A DNA stretch of 64,000 nt from Epiperipatus broadwayi (GCA_028023455.1 JAQFVV010000036.1:6819576-6883575), one strand, 5' to 3'; shown: positions 34,201 through 47,342, numbered from the stretch's first letter. The notes: generated by a model from the sequence alone, not told the origin. Numbers and translations are program-made.

Positions 34201-36890
34201 AGTATTATTTTCTTAAACTTTTAGGTAAAGTTATTATTTTAATAAAATGTGATCTATTATGAGAAGTAAATAAATGAATGCAATAAAATTATTTATGTCC
34301 TATCTGTAATTTAAATATTTTAATATCTATAATCTTGTTATAATATATTAGTTTTTAAAAAAAATTTTTTGCAATTTTAAAATAATTGTATTATAATGGG
34401 CAATATAATTTTTTTCTTCAGGGACTTTATTATCTTCTGCAGGCGTTGTGTTCATGGAAATTATAGGAAATTTGTGGCATAAAAATATGAGTTAAGAAAT
34501 TTTAGTAATGATGATGATGAAATCATTTACATGGTAGAAAGCTTTAAATATATATTTGAAATAAATCTTTCCCTTTCTTTGTTATTTATTTGCTAGCTCA
34601 TATCTAATTGTTTTGATATTGAAATTTAGCCATATTGGTTAATATTTTGAACATAAAGGAGTAGAATTTTTACAAATCATTTGCCTTTTGGGCAAATGCA
34701 TTTTTCAAGATTGTCCAAAATGAATAACAATACATCTGGAACATCATCATAATTTTAAAATACATGAAAAAACCAAATTTAAATTTTTTTTTTTTAATTA
34801 AAATTTTCCTAAACTACTAGAGGAAAGCTAATATTTTAATGTTTGTCTGCTAAATCCTAAAACCAATTTTTTTAAAAGATAAGCACCTGGGCACTGGATA
34901 TTTTGTTTTTGATAAAAAAAAATTTAAACTAATGGAAATTTTTTTTAAAATATTTTCCTTAAAAAAAATGTCAATATTTGTAAAATAAAATTACCTTAAG
35001 AAAAACTGTTAATTATCTGCTAAACACATTTGGAAATGGAGACAAACAACTTGTTTCGACTTTATTTGTTGGTAAATTACTACACTAATGGATTTATTAA
35101 AAAGATAAAATTCTTGCATCATTTTAATTACTTGCAAAGATAAATCTTTACATCATCCTTTGGAATTTCTATAATAGAAGCGACGAAGGACTTGAATCAA
35201 ATTATACATTGTTTTCGGAATCTATATAAATGGAAATATGCAAATGTCTCTTCATGAAGTTTAAAAGACTTTAAAAGAACTTTGGGTAATAAAATATTTT
35301 TTTTAGGTATTGGATTTAATAAAAGAAAAATTCTCATAATAGAAAATCCAGATCAACAGGGGGGTGTACAAATAGTTGCTATTTTAATTATATATCTTAA
35401 GATTGATGCACTATGATGAGTAAACTTGTGTTGAAGTGAGGCTGTTATTAAAATGTATTATTATAATTAATATTCAAAATATATCTATTTTATATTATTC
35501 TATGTTTTTTATTGATCTTAAATTCACTTTTTATTATGGTTAAAGTTATTAGATAAATTTAAATGATACAGTATAAAGATTCGTGTTATAATTATTGCTT
35601 TATCTTATTTAAAATATTGATGTAATGAGAGTTACTCTTTATGTTTATAAGTTCGTTAGAAATTTTTATAAAGAGTTATGTGTAGAATTATATTATTTCG
35701 GTGGCAACGAGTTTGTATGTAATGTTATACTATTGTTTGTAAAAAGAAGTGCTTAACAACGTGTTGTAAGTTAGTATTTATATGTAGCCTAAATAGGCAT
35801 ATTTATATTTTGTAATACTACATGTACTTATGGTTTCTATACTTTAGTCTCTGGCCATCGATATTTGTTGTAACATTATCTAATCTTATAGTAGAGGAAA
35901 TCTGATGATTTGTATTTCTAACTTATAGAAGGAAGGTAATTTGTAATGCCACTTTTATTTCTATGGTTTGATTATGTAGGGTAAATTTTATTATCTTTGT
36001 AAAGAAATGAATAAAGGTTATATAAAAGAGATGCATATTTTGAGACTGATTACACGACAATAAATAAAGATCACATAAAGCATTTTTTTCGGTGTTGGTT
36101 GTTTAATAATTACTTAATATAGAAGTTTATTTAATACTGACATAACAATCTTCAATAAATTACGTGTCCAACAACTCATAAAGTTACAAATACATATTTT
36201 TTTTAGCATAGTTTAAATTTAGATAAATCTTCTACATTAAAAAAAAATACATTCTAAATCTTATAGGATATAGAATTAGTGTATTAATTGATTTTATGTT
36301 TACTAAATTATTTTGACTTTGTCTTTAATATTTCACATTCATCGTCTAATTGGTAGATCGCATAATATTATCATATTACGTTTTTTAAAGCTGTTTATTT
36401 TTAGAAATAACGTTCTGGATATGAATTGCCAATTCTAACACTTATAATTTAATTATTAAGATTTAGTTATTATAAGATATGTTTTGGATACTGTAAAATA
36501 TCTTTTGTGTCTATCTATTATAAGATTTATAAAGAAGTAATAAAATTCTAACAGTCTTATTTATTATATTTAAATATTTTAAAACTCGGAGATAACTTTA
36601 AATCTAATTTATTTATATTTGAAAATTTGTAAAGAATATGCTAGCTACATCATTCTTATTGGATTTACTTACTCTCCTCTGTATTATACAGTTGTGTTTA
36701 ATTTTATAATCCTGAGAAACTATTAATAATGCATATTTATATTGTTTTAGATATTTAAAGAGGGAGATAAATAGTTTGATTGCATTAGGAGATGTCATTA
36801 ATTTAAATTTTCATATTACTTTTCACTCAGTAATGGTCAATCTTATTTTTGATACATTTTAATTTGGTTGGTTAACATTTTTTTTTATAG
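31258..36890. other. Long AT-rich intron tract
   Basis: Mostly A/T homopolymers and short AT simple repeats. No exon, RNA gene or clear transposon end can be supported by eye. Confidence 0.55.
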
Positions 36891-37444
36891 TTGCACTGTA
36901 TATATAAAGCAGTCTTTGGTGACCTGCACGCGATACTTCTAGATGGAAAATTTTTCTGTTTTTGTAAGTTATTTCAAGTCTTTAAAAAAATCTTGCAATC
37001 CAATGCATAGAAAATTTTTGAGATGAGAACAGCCACTATTTAAATGAGATTTTATTCTTCTGCCTAAGTGCTAATATTGAAACTGTTGAGCTGAGTTTAA
37101 AAATACCACTGGAGGTTATATATTATTCATTTATTTGTGTATTGTTTTTCCGTAATTAGCATTTTAGTCAATCGTGGTCAAGGAAAAATTAGGGCAGTGG
37201 GGAAATGGTTGATTCTGGAACTCAAAATCCACGAATTGTAGTTTCAACTTTGTCATTTCTGGGGCTCGAATTTCTTACGAATTTCCAGTATTAAGCAGCG
37301 TGATGGTGACTATTAATATTATAATGAAAATTGACAAAAACTTATAAAATGAACATGACTATTTCCTTGCTAATCTTTATAAAGTCATTGCCATTGAGTG
37401 ACATGAGATTGAGTGAGAGGTCTCCATAATGAATATACCAGGTC

Positions 37445-37745
37445 ACTGAACATCACATGATCACCATATCTTATGCTTGCCTTATAACTGCTATTAAAAC
37501 AGGCAAAACTCTCCATACAGTAGTGCTACTCACTGCAAGCCAGAGTAATCAATGGATGCTAGAAGGCTTGTGCATAAAATCCTTATCTAGTGACGAAAGC
37601 CACAAGCTAGAAACTAGTGGGGGGTTATTGGATGAGTAAGCACTAGATAGGGATTTTATGCACAAGCCTTCTAGCATCCATCGATTACTCTGGCTTGCAC
37701 TGAGTGGCACTACTGTATGGAGAGTTTTGCCTGTTTTAATATATC
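37445..37745. repeat. Hairpin repeat family A, internally deleted copy
   Basis: The left arm (from aaaacaggcaaaactctcca) and right arm (to gagttttgcctgttttaata) are near-perfect reverse complements of about 130 bp, with a short loop around 37600-37640. The arms include cagagtaatcaatggatgct and ttgtgcataaaatcctt. The ORF at 37457 reads through the arm. Confidence 0.88.
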
Positions 37746-38072
37746 AGGTCTCTTCAATTCTATTTAACGTTCTTACCTCGTCTTCTGAATATTACTATAG
37801 TTTTTTTTATAGCATGTAAATTAAACTTTTAATTATAATAATACTTAGGTGTCAAAATTAGGTACATATCTAAAAAAAGATAATGTACTTGATTTTTAAC
37901 TGAAAACATTTTTATGCTCTCTAACTTATACATCTGTTTATTTAATTCATGGATTCCTTGATATTCCGATCCACCTGGTTTAGGTTCTTCCTATGTGGCC
38001 ATAGGTTTGTTTTTTTTTAATGAAATAGTGTGATATATTTAAACTTTAAAATAAATATAAATTTTAAGAATT

Positions 38073-39165
38073 GGTACTCATCTTATAGCTAAAGATGTCG
38101 TTCTATGGTGCGGTTTTCGTGCTAAAACACATAAAAATGCTGTTTCCGCAGCCGACACGTTCGAACCCGCGTTTTCTATAAGTTGTGCTACAGAATGCAG
38201 GCCGCTATGTCGCGTCGCAGTACAGCATGTATGTCGCTAAGCAGCAATTACATTTTCCGAATTCGCACAGTTTATAAAATAATTACGGCTTGATGAGAGA
38301 GTTTGTATTTGAATTGTGTTGAAATGTTGTTTTCATTGGATTTTTTTTTTATTTTAAACTATTGAAATGTTCAGATTTTTTAAAACAATAATTATAAGAC
38401 TTTTTACAATGTACTGTATTGAACTTTTATTTGGGTAAATGTTAAATATCTATGTTTTTATTGAGTTGCAATTAGGTAACGTGTCAAGTAACGTACTGTT
38501 AGTATCATTCCACGAGACAAAGAAGATTCTACCATCTATATTTTTGAAGTAAAAAAGAGCGGTACGAAAAAAATATCCAGTAAGAAAAGTCCAAATATAC
38601 AGATTTTTTTGTAAATTTAATAAAAAGCAAATATTATAAACATGTTTAATAAGTAAAGAAGACATTTGTATGTGTTTGTTGTTGTTTAAAAAAGTTTGAG
38701 TTTCTTTCTTCTGTCCGAGTACGCTTACGATTTTTAATTTTTTTATTTTAGCATTACAAACAAACAGAACCCTAACCCTAAATCTAACCGTAACAACTTT
38801 TACTTTTATTACGATTATTATTTTTTAGTTAAACAACAAAAAAAGTCATAACACAAATAAAAAAATATCCGATAGAAAATTGATAAAAAAAAAGCCGTAA
38901 CACAATTTAAAAAGTATACGATATAAAAAACACGAATCAAATTGTAATTCGTTGATTTTATTTTACATTTATTATTATCATTTAAATTGTATACGTTAAT
39001 AAAAAATAATATTTATAAAAGACGATTTTGTTTTGTTTTTATTTTCGCATTACAAAAAAGCACAGAAAAATTATTAAAATCAACGGCCCGTGAATGTTCA
39101 TATTTTATAGTTTTAGCGTGAAAACGGCGCCATCCAACGGGATCTTTATCTATAATACAAGCACC
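38073..39165. mobile_element. Non-autonomous TIR DNA transposon, copy 2, with 8-bp target duplication
   Basis: 1,093 bp, inverted relative to the copy at 10775-11928. Ends are ggtactcatcttatag and a complementary ctataatacaagcacc. Flanks are a perfect 8-bp direct repeat, taagaatt (38065-38072 and 39166-39173). Shared interior includes the cgaacccgcgttttctata and aaccctaaccctaaatctaa stretches. No transposase was seen. Confidence 0.9.
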
Positions 39166-39173
39166 TAAGAATT

Positions 39174-40240
39174 TTTATTCATATGAAAGAGAAGAAGAAA
39201 AAGTGTTGAAAACAAGCAAAAAAAAATATTGCTTAAATAATGAAATTATTAATCATGTTGAATATTATCTTGACGAGTGATTTTATTTAATCCAAGTGTA
39301 ATACGTAATAAATTACAAAACTGAATAGAGGAAAATGAGTTTTATTTTATTTATTATATTAGAATATTTAATAATAGTTCAATCAGAAGTAACTAGATTT
39401 AAAAATAATAATAATTGTCATATTTGACATGCAGTTTTGAAGGTTAAGAAGTCATTATAGTGATGCGATTTTTCCTTTACATGAATGGTTTCTTTTCTTT
39501 TATTTACGCATGGGAAAATCAATGATCAGTTATTATTACGTAATGACAACAATTTATTGTCAGTACATTATCTACCTTCAGTTAAAAAACATATGCTTAC
39601 ATTGAAACATTATTTTTAATGTATATTATTAAATAAAGTATATTCCCAGACCTGAAAGATTGATAAAACTTTGATTCATATTCCAAATCTGTTACTATAA
39701 GATTCAATGTAAGGATTAATATATGAAGAGAAAAATTAAATTTTTAAAAAAATCATAGATATAGATTATAGTCCTTGTTATATTTAATGCATAAATCAGC
39801 TAGTAAATTCACTCATTTTTTTGCTATTAATATATGAAACAATACAAAATCGTATTTTATATTTAAAGGAGACCTATCTTTACTCGGTACTGTTCTTTTT
39901 TTTTATCTAGATCTATGCATAAAGTATGATGATATCTGAGTCAAAATTTATCTTTTATTTATTTATTTTGTTTCTGTAAAAGCAAATCATTTTTAATGTC
40001 TTATAATCATTAAGAAATATTATGAATTGGTGAAGATTATATTTATTTTGTCTTTATGTATATTATCTTTACATATATCTTGCTTTGCTCATTTCATAAA
40101 ATAGTCTTCGTGAATGCTTGAAAATAAAAAAAAATTCTAATAGCTTTGTTTCCCCCCCCCCTTTTTACTAAACCACTTTTACATAGATTCCGTCTTTTTC
40201 TCTCTTTTTTTTGTGCATGTTATTCATAGTTTGCTCTGAA
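39174..40240. other. AT-rich intron end before WD40 exon
   Basis: No feature beyond homopolymer runs, including a C run near 40153. The acceptor of the exon at 40248 closes it. Confidence 0.55.
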
Positions 40241-40247
40241 CTTCTAG

Positions 40248-40357
40248 CAGTTAGAATAGAATCTGAACCAGTTTCACAAACAGATGTTTGGCTGAGTCGT
40301 CAGGGCCGCCAGTTAGATGTGCTTACATGTACCTATCAGTCATGGCTTGAATATAAG
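40248..40357 (+). CDS. Lrrk: Lrrk exon: start of WD40-like domain
   Basis: It encodes residues 827-862 plus the end of a split Ala codon. The Trp-Leu-Ser-Arg-Gln-Gly-Arg-Gln-Leu-Asp-Val-Leu core looks like the first WD40 blade following the kinase in LRRK proteins. The acceptor CTTCTAG has a weaker pyrimidine tract than other exons, but phase and frame fit exactly. The donor is AAG|GTAATA, phase 0. The exon is isolated between introns of 11.6 kb and 6.9 kb. Confidence 0.82.
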
Positions 40358-41327
40358 GTAATAAGTAATTTCTCAACTATATATGTATATAATATTTTTA
40401 ATGGTATAAAATTTACTTTCATTTAGACACCATATTAATTAATAACTATCCTCTTTTAAAATAAAATTGGTATTAATTTAAGTGTTTAGACTAAATAAAG
40501 ATGTTCCAGGGGAAAAAGTTCAAAATCAAAGCTAAAATTTAAAAATTGATCCTAGACTTCAAAATAATGACTGAATTAGCAACACATTAAATATAACATA
40601 ACACCCATCTTTGAAAATTGCACATTCTCATCAATGGTCATTCATCTCTTTAATTGAACGGGGATACTATCTATAAAAGCAAAAACATAATGGTTTGCCA
40701 AAACTAAAGCAAAAACACGGTAACTTTTAACAGCAGAAATTCATTTTCTCATTATATGTTAAAGCCATCTATGTGATCGTAAGCGATTAATGGGTAATGT
40801 GCAATAATGCCACTTCACCCAATAGGTTCTAACTTTTATCTCTTAATGAGAAGCATAACTTTGTATATATGAAACCAGAAGCAATATTATCCTTCTTTTA
40901 CATTATTCATATTAATGAACTTGAAAATTTCAACACCTTAAGATGTTGAACCCAAGCCAATTTACTTATATGCATATTTTAGTATGATACTAAGTTAATA
41001 ACTGAATGTTTTGGTGACCTAAAATTTATTATGGATGTTTACATATTTATTGATTACTCCTGCTTACATAGATGGTTCTAGAGGACAATTATAACATGGA
41101 TTACTGCTGTTATTGTAGATGTTAGATGGAGGTTAAGAATCATAAGAGAAGTATATATAATTTGCTTAATTTTAACTGAGGTAACAAATATTTTGTGGCT
41201 TACTATTATACAGTTATAATAATGATTCCAACACAAATTTATGGACAAATTTATATTTGTCTATTGTTAAGGATTTTATAACTATAAATATGTTTACTTG
41301 TATTCAATACTTTATGAAATTATGAAG

Positions 41328-41755
41328 AAATCAAGTCATATGTCACATAGCTTGTATTACAAATGTTATATATAGAGCTCGCAAATAAGCTCTTAACAAG
41401 CTTTTCAGAATATCCCCAACCCCAGACCGGTTACTGCTACTGGCTTCTTCAGAGAAGTGCTAGGATATTCAAGCATTAGATTAAAAATACCAGGACAAGC
41501 CCAATACTTTATCTAATGGATAACTATTAAGTAGAAAATCTGAAATTTTCAGACATTCTTCCAATCCAGCTATCTAACTTAAATAGTCATATGGGACTGA
41601 ACCAAGTTCAGATACACCATATATTAATATCTTTAGCAATATAAAATCGCCAAAACCTTAATAGCAAAAAATAAAATTGCAAAGAAATCAAGTCATATGT
41701 CACATGACCTAATTTAACAAGCTTGTATTACAAATGTTATATATATATATCTTGT
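41328..41755. repeat. Region flanked by 45-bp direct repeats
   Basis: The phrase aatcaagtcatatgtcacat followed by cttgtattacaaatgttata occurs at about 41329-41375 and again at about 41687-41745. In between (41380-41500) is a degenerate internal piece of hairpin family A. Confidence 0.6.
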
Positions 41756-42974
41756 AATACCTTATGAGAATATAACTTTTAAAGTATTAATTTGAATAGT
41801 AAAAAATTAAAAGTTGCTGCTAAGTATATAAATATATGCACTCCAGTTGCTTTTCTGTAATAAAGCACAAAATTAATCTGGATGTTTTTGATGTCCAATG
41901 TTGTTCTTTATATATAACAAAGATTTAGTCACAACTGAGAATTTTCCATGAGTAAAGTTCTTCCAAGATAAATCTGCATCACAGCAATTTAACAATAGTA
42001 AGCATCTAAGAACTACGAGTATAAAAGCCTTTTCCCAGCCCTAATGTCTTTCAAGTGATGCAAGGAAAAGTGCGATTAAACTGCATTTATAGTAATCACA
42101 AAATCAGAATTAATATTAAATCTTACTAAGATGCAATAATATTTATATATGTTATTTATATGTCATGAGTGCTTATTCACTGTACATAAATAATATTAAG
42201 TGGAAATAATAGCACGTTATTGCTTTTAAAAGAAGATAATAATTCATTATTAGAATTACTTTATTAAGGAATCGGTACATAACATATTCTTTAGAGTGAT
42301 GTTATAGAAATTTTGCAGGATATCTTGATTATGTCCGTGATTGAATATTTTTATATAATAACAATTATAGAAAAACATCATTTGTTTTGATTGATTGATC
42401 TTGTGGAAAATATTATACAGTTATCCAGATGATTGAGAACAGTCACGATGTAGAATATAATAACTAGATTGGTCAGTGCTTTATGATGTTATATAACATT
42501 GTACGTAGCTTCTTTACGGAACACTCATTTCGAAAACGTTACTATGATAATTCCAAAGTCAAATTCCGAAAGAAATATATTTGACGAGCAGGAATTTATT
42601 TATGGATTTAAGTAGAATTATTTTTTAATATATATATATATATCAATCTGTTGTGAAATATTAGAATGAATTGTATTAAGGTGTCAATTAATGGAAAAGT
42701 ATTACTGATGATGATCAGCTGATCTTTTGCTTAGATACCTTATCTGCCCTCTGACGAAATACTTGAGCTTTTAAGAGGAAAAACCCCAGTAAATAATAAA
42801 ACTGGTCTTTTATTCAATTAAAGCTCCTTGCTTTGGTTATTTTTTTAGAATATCTATTTCTAAGTTTTAAATTGAAAAAAGTAAGCATCGAAAAATATTA
42901 GTTAAAACATCATTACACATCTTGAAAATAATATTATATATGCAAACAACGTACAATATATATATATATAGCCA

Positions 42975-43600
42975 TAAAATACTAATAACTAATTAGTTTT
43001 TCTATGTAAATCACTTCACAACAGCCCAATGCAGCACAGCTGCCTTGCAAGCAGTTGTCCCGGGTTAGTGGGTTCGCTTCCTGGCCGATGCTATGACTCA
43101 TGAAAAAAAAAAAAACAGTCCAATGCTGAAGTAAACCAATAGAATATCAACTATTTTTTGTCAAAGCAACTTCAATAGATAAAAGATGGATTCCACCTTT
43201 TATCCTGTTTTAAAATCTGTTTCAGTCATATGTTTCATTCTTTGTCTATTCTGTTTGCTTATTTAATCTCTATCTGTTGTGAAATAATTTATATATATAT
43301 AAATAGTTTACACAATCATACACAAAAAAAAAAAAACATTTACAAAGACAAATTACGTGCAATATCATGAAGATAATCTACTGTTACCATAAAATATTAA
43401 TAGCTAATTGGTTTTTCTTTCTTAATCACTTCACAACAATCCAAAGCTTAAGTAAACTAATAGAATATTAACGCCTTTTTGTCAAAGCAACGTCAATATA
43501 TAAAATATGAATTCCACCTTTTATCCTGTTTTCAGTCATGTGCATCACCCTTTGTCTATTGTTAGTTTATTTAATGTTAGTCGTGAAATCTATAAAATAT
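42975..43600. repeat. Tandem duplication, one copy interrupted by a SINE
   Basis: Copy 1 (about 42975-43285) and copy 2 (about 43385-43600) share ordered phrases: aatcacttcaca, then aagtaaac.aatagaatat, then ttgtcaaagcaac, then attccaccttttatcctgtt. Copy 1 contains an 81-bp insertion lacking in copy 2. Confidence 0.82.
43033..43113 (+). mobile_element. tRNA-Ala-like SINE fragment with target duplication
   Basis: The 81-bp insert has a 15-base anticodon arm-like ctgccttgcaagcag (loop cttgcaa, anticodon TGC as in tRNA-Ala), a box B-like gggttcgcttcc and a poly(A) tail. It is flanked by aacagcccaatgc and aacagtccaatgc (12 of 13 identical), a target-site duplication. The front of the tRNA-like part is missing, so it is a 5'-truncated SINE or tRNA retropseudogene and not a tRNA gene. 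Confidence 0.8.
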
Positions 43601-44254
43601 TAAGTTGTATGCTGCTAAACAATACAGAGATACTTTAACATACCACTTTATATATCTGATCTTCCATTGTTATGTTTTGAATTAGACTCTCTAAGAAGAA
43701 TTCAGTCAGCCTAGTTGTCCACTTGCTATTGGGTTTTTATAATCTTTTGATGATTATCCATCATCCCATTTCTTATGTCAAAGATGTTTTAAGTGCATTG
43801 AATTTCCAGTTGAGTCAAATTATGTACAGACTATAATGACAAAGCCCAATTATTGTTTCATTTCACAAGTCTTGTAAATCTCTCATGTATGTAATTATCT
43901 TCATACTATTATAATGGACCACATCACTGGCTTCCTTTAGTAAATGTGATATCAGAACAGTAAAATGTTTGTGAATATATTTTCATATGAAATAAATATC
44001 AAAACCACAAGCTAATTGTTGATCAATGCTATAATAAGAAGCCAGATCTGTGGCTTGAATTTTTTTTCATACACTATTGTTCCAAATGAAAAAAATACAA
44101 CAACTTTGATATATTAAGGAATTCATTTTGTGAAGCATGTATGAGTGGTAATTCCAGATTACTTCAGGAGACCTGGTCTATCAGCTATATTTCATTTTCT
44201 TCAACAAACTCACTAATTTGCTGAAGCAATCATTTATAATTTTCTTCTTTTTTG

Positions 44255-44780
44255 TCATCCGTACATAAACAAACAGAAGAAATTTGATTATTTTCATTTT
44301 ATATGAAATTATTTATGAAATGAAAAAGAATGGAGAAGTATGGAAGTTGTCTAATCGCATGGGAGAATGAGAAATGTAAATAGTCATGTGCGTGTGCTGA
44401 AAATCAGATATATTAATCTTTAATTTGGATTAAAGTTTATATCTGTGCTAGAGAAAATCTCTAGTTTAATAAATGATTAGTAATAATCATTACACGTTTA
44501 TCAAAAAGTTGATAACGTAAAAGTTGGGAGAGGAGTAAATTGAAGCTTGAAAATAAAAATGAGACAATTTGCTCTACATAAATACTATTCATGTAATAAA
44601 GCTATATATGAGAGATGATGACCTAGCCCAACTGATGAGTGCTGGTTCAGCACAAAATGTATCTTGGGGGTTACTTGTCTTTTATTGTATCTTTATTTAT
44701 ATGAAATTATTTATGAAATAAAAAAGAATGGAGAAATATGAAAGTTGTCTAATCTATTTTCATTATGATTAGCATGTTGC
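44255..44780. repeat. Direct repeat pair of about 80 bp
   Basis: The phrase tatatgaaattatttatgaa, followed by an agaatggaga.gtat motif and ttgtctaatc, occurs at about 44300-44360 and 44697-44757. A gatgagtgctggttcagcac stretch at about 44635 is shared with 60850-60880 in reverse orientation. Confidence 0.6.
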
Positions 44781-45171
44781 ACGTTTTGTTTATAATTGAC
44801 AAAGCAGAATATATACAGTTCTAGAAGTACTATCTACGATTCAATACTGAACTCTTAAAGTAATAGTGAACACTGGGGTTTTTTATAATGAAAATAGGAA
44901 TTTAGTCATTTCCAATCAAAAATTTTTTTACAAAAATTGTTGTTATACATATTCCATTAATGTCTGCAATTTTTATAGGAATTTTGCTTCTCTCATATAA
45001 TTTCTTTTAGAAATAAAGATTTATGAAATTATAAGAAATTTTAGCTACTATAAATGTATCAAGTAATAAACAAACAGTAATAAGTCTTTGTTTTTCCAGA
45101 TCTGTAAACCAAGTGAACATTTACAAATGTCTTTTGTATATTATTCGGTTTATGTATTTATTTTTATATTT

Positions 45172-45412
45172 TCATATATATATTACTTATAATCAATCTC
45201 TACATATATACTTTAATGCAAATTTTTTTACATAATTCCTTTAATTTCCTAACAGTTTCGACTGTTCTGCAGTTTTGAGCACTTGCTTATCCAAGTGCTC
45301 TGATGAAGACTGCAGGACAGTCTAAACTGTTAGGAAATTAAAGGAATTATATAAAAAAATTTGCATTAAAGTATATATGTGGAGATTGATTATAAGTAAT
45401 ATATATATATGA
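45172..45412. repeat. Near-perfect 240-bp palindrome
   Basis: The arms from catatatatattacttataatc inward are reverse complements up to a central stem gagcacttg-cttat-ccaagtgctc (45277-45300). Side phrases include cctaacagttt and its complement aaactgttagg. Two nested stems share the same axis. Confidence 0.9.
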
Positions 45413-46489
45413 AGGAATGCAAAAAAAAGTAAAGGAGAAAATATAACTTTTACATTTTCTCTTGAAAAGAAACTATTGAATGTCCAATGGATTGATTACA
45501 TTTTTTGAACTTCAATGTCTATTTATTTCTTATTTAGTTTATTATGCGATGCAGTATTTATAAGCAATTTATTTGAACATATGAATTTTATTTTTTATAT
45601 TGAAAATATAATTATTACGATTCTTTTATCTTACAAATTTCAAATAAAGCACTTAAACCTTTTTTTGTTTATTTCTTTTCAAACATCTCTGTAGATACAA
45701 TAATGCAATATAATAATTTCTTAAATCTTATACAAGTATAATTGGTAGCCATAAAATAATTCTAATAGGATTTGAATCATACTAATCTGGAGATAATATT
45801 GTAGCCGATGGATCTCGGGCAAAACTCATATCATTTTTAGTAGCAAAAGAGAAAAACATGATATGTCATTAGATTTTATGATGGTTGTAAAAGAAAAATT
45901 TGGACTTGCCAACTTTTAATGAACATTAAGTATTAATTATATGGAAAGGGAAACTGTTATAAGAGAAAAATTCTGTATGATAAATAATACTAGTCAAGAA
46001 ATCAGAAATTGTTTAGTTACTGCTCTAGTTAAGAAACTAATCAGAAATAACCATAGAAACTTAACTGGAAGAGAATGTGAAACACCATCATCATTTTAAA
46101 CTCTGAGCAACAAAGTTGGAGATATGAAGTAGTCATCTCAGGCTAGTTACCCGAGAGTTCCCAAACCTGATCCTCCCTCCCTTTTCCATCCATGAATTAT
46201 TAGCCTAATCAAGAATAACATTTTAATCAATTTGTGCAGTGTGGTTGATTTCTTCCTCTATATAAAATGCCAATTAAAACTATTCTTTCATTTGTGGCAA
46301 GTGGACTTGCATCTTTCTGCAATAAATTGGTGAGACTCTTATCCCAATGAAAATCATCAAATCAAATAAGTGCTTGTCATTTGTGATGGAACTTAGTCAT
46401 AGCCTGCTTTTCCAAAGAACAGTGAGTTAAAATGACATGTTGGAAATAAAACTCTAAACATCCCATGATCACCGTTTCTTATTTCATGT

Positions 46490-47025
46490 AACTGTTATTA
46501 AAACAGGCAAAACTATACAGTAGTGCCACTCAGTACAAGCCAGAGTAATCAATGGATGCCATAAGGCTTGTGCATAAAATCCCTTTCCAGAGTCTACACA
46601 TCCAATATCCCCAGACTAGTTTCTGGCTTGTGGCCTTCATCAGTGAGGAGCTTTGGATCTGAGAGCCCTGCACCTAGATCTTAGGATCTAATGCAACCCT
46701 CCAGCAGCCATCAGTTCAGACCTATACGACTATATAAGCTAATGAGCTTGGATTGAAAATATTATTTTTTCCCAAATTTTATTCTCATAGTTTTGTAGTT
46801 GAGATAAAAGGTGATTGCTGGAGGGTTGCATTAGATCCTAAGATATAGGTGCAGTGCTCTCAGATCCAAATTTCTTCACTGACAAAGGCACAAGCCAGAA
46901 ACTAGTCTGGAATATTGGATAAGTAAGCACTAGATGGGTATTTTATGCACAAGCCTTCTGGCATCCATTGATTACTCTGGCTTGCACTGAGTGGCACTAC
47001 TGTGGAGGGAGTTTTGCCTGTTTTA
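46490..47025. repeat. Hairpin repeat family A, longest copy
   Basis: The arms (from ttaaaacaggcaaaact to gagttttgcctgttttaa) pair over about 250 bp each. The shared internal segment includes ctagtttctggcttgtg and the complementary ccagaaactagtctgg, and a tgcaaccctccagca arm pairs with tgctggagggttgca. The unpaired centre is about 46725-46800. Confidence 0.9.
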
Positions 47026-47247
47026 ATGTTGGAAATATTTGTGATAATATGAAATATCTAAACTATGTTATACTTATCGGACAGATATTTTATCAATAAT
47101 CTATAATATTGTTATACATTATGACAGTTAATAATGTAGGTATAATGTTTTTAAGGTGAATAATTTATTTTTTAAACAATTGAATATGAACCATAATTAA
47201 TATTCATTAATAAACAAAATTTTAATAATGAATTTATGTTTTTTAAG

Positions 47248-47342
47248 ACATTAGATATTCAAGGGATTAGTGTTACTACCATCTGTGCTGTCAAATCTAT
47301 GGTTTGGTTAGGAGATACAAAGGGTGTCATTCATATTTACAG
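47248..47342 (+). CDS. Lrrk: Lrrk exon: WD40-like domain, blade 2
   Basis: It encodes residues 863-893 and two bases of the next codon. Val-Trp-Leu-Gly-Asp-Thr-Lys-Gly-Val-Ile-His-Ile-Tyr is a classic WD40 strand pattern (W.G...G.I.[IV][YF]). The acceptor TTTTTTAAG and the donor AG|GTATGT fit, giving phase 2. This is too short for simple ORF detection and was found by reading for splice-compatible frame. Confidence 0.85.

Noticed and set aside
41328-41755. A small LTR element (TRIM)
   Set aside because: Direct repeats of about 45 bp at both ends, but no primer binding site, polypurine tract or clear target duplication was seen.
43033-43113. A tRNA-Ala gene
   Set aside because: It has an anticodon arm and a box B-like piece, but the acceptor stem and D arm are missing, box B is imperfect, and it has a poly(A) tail and target duplications. 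A retroposed piece is the better reading.
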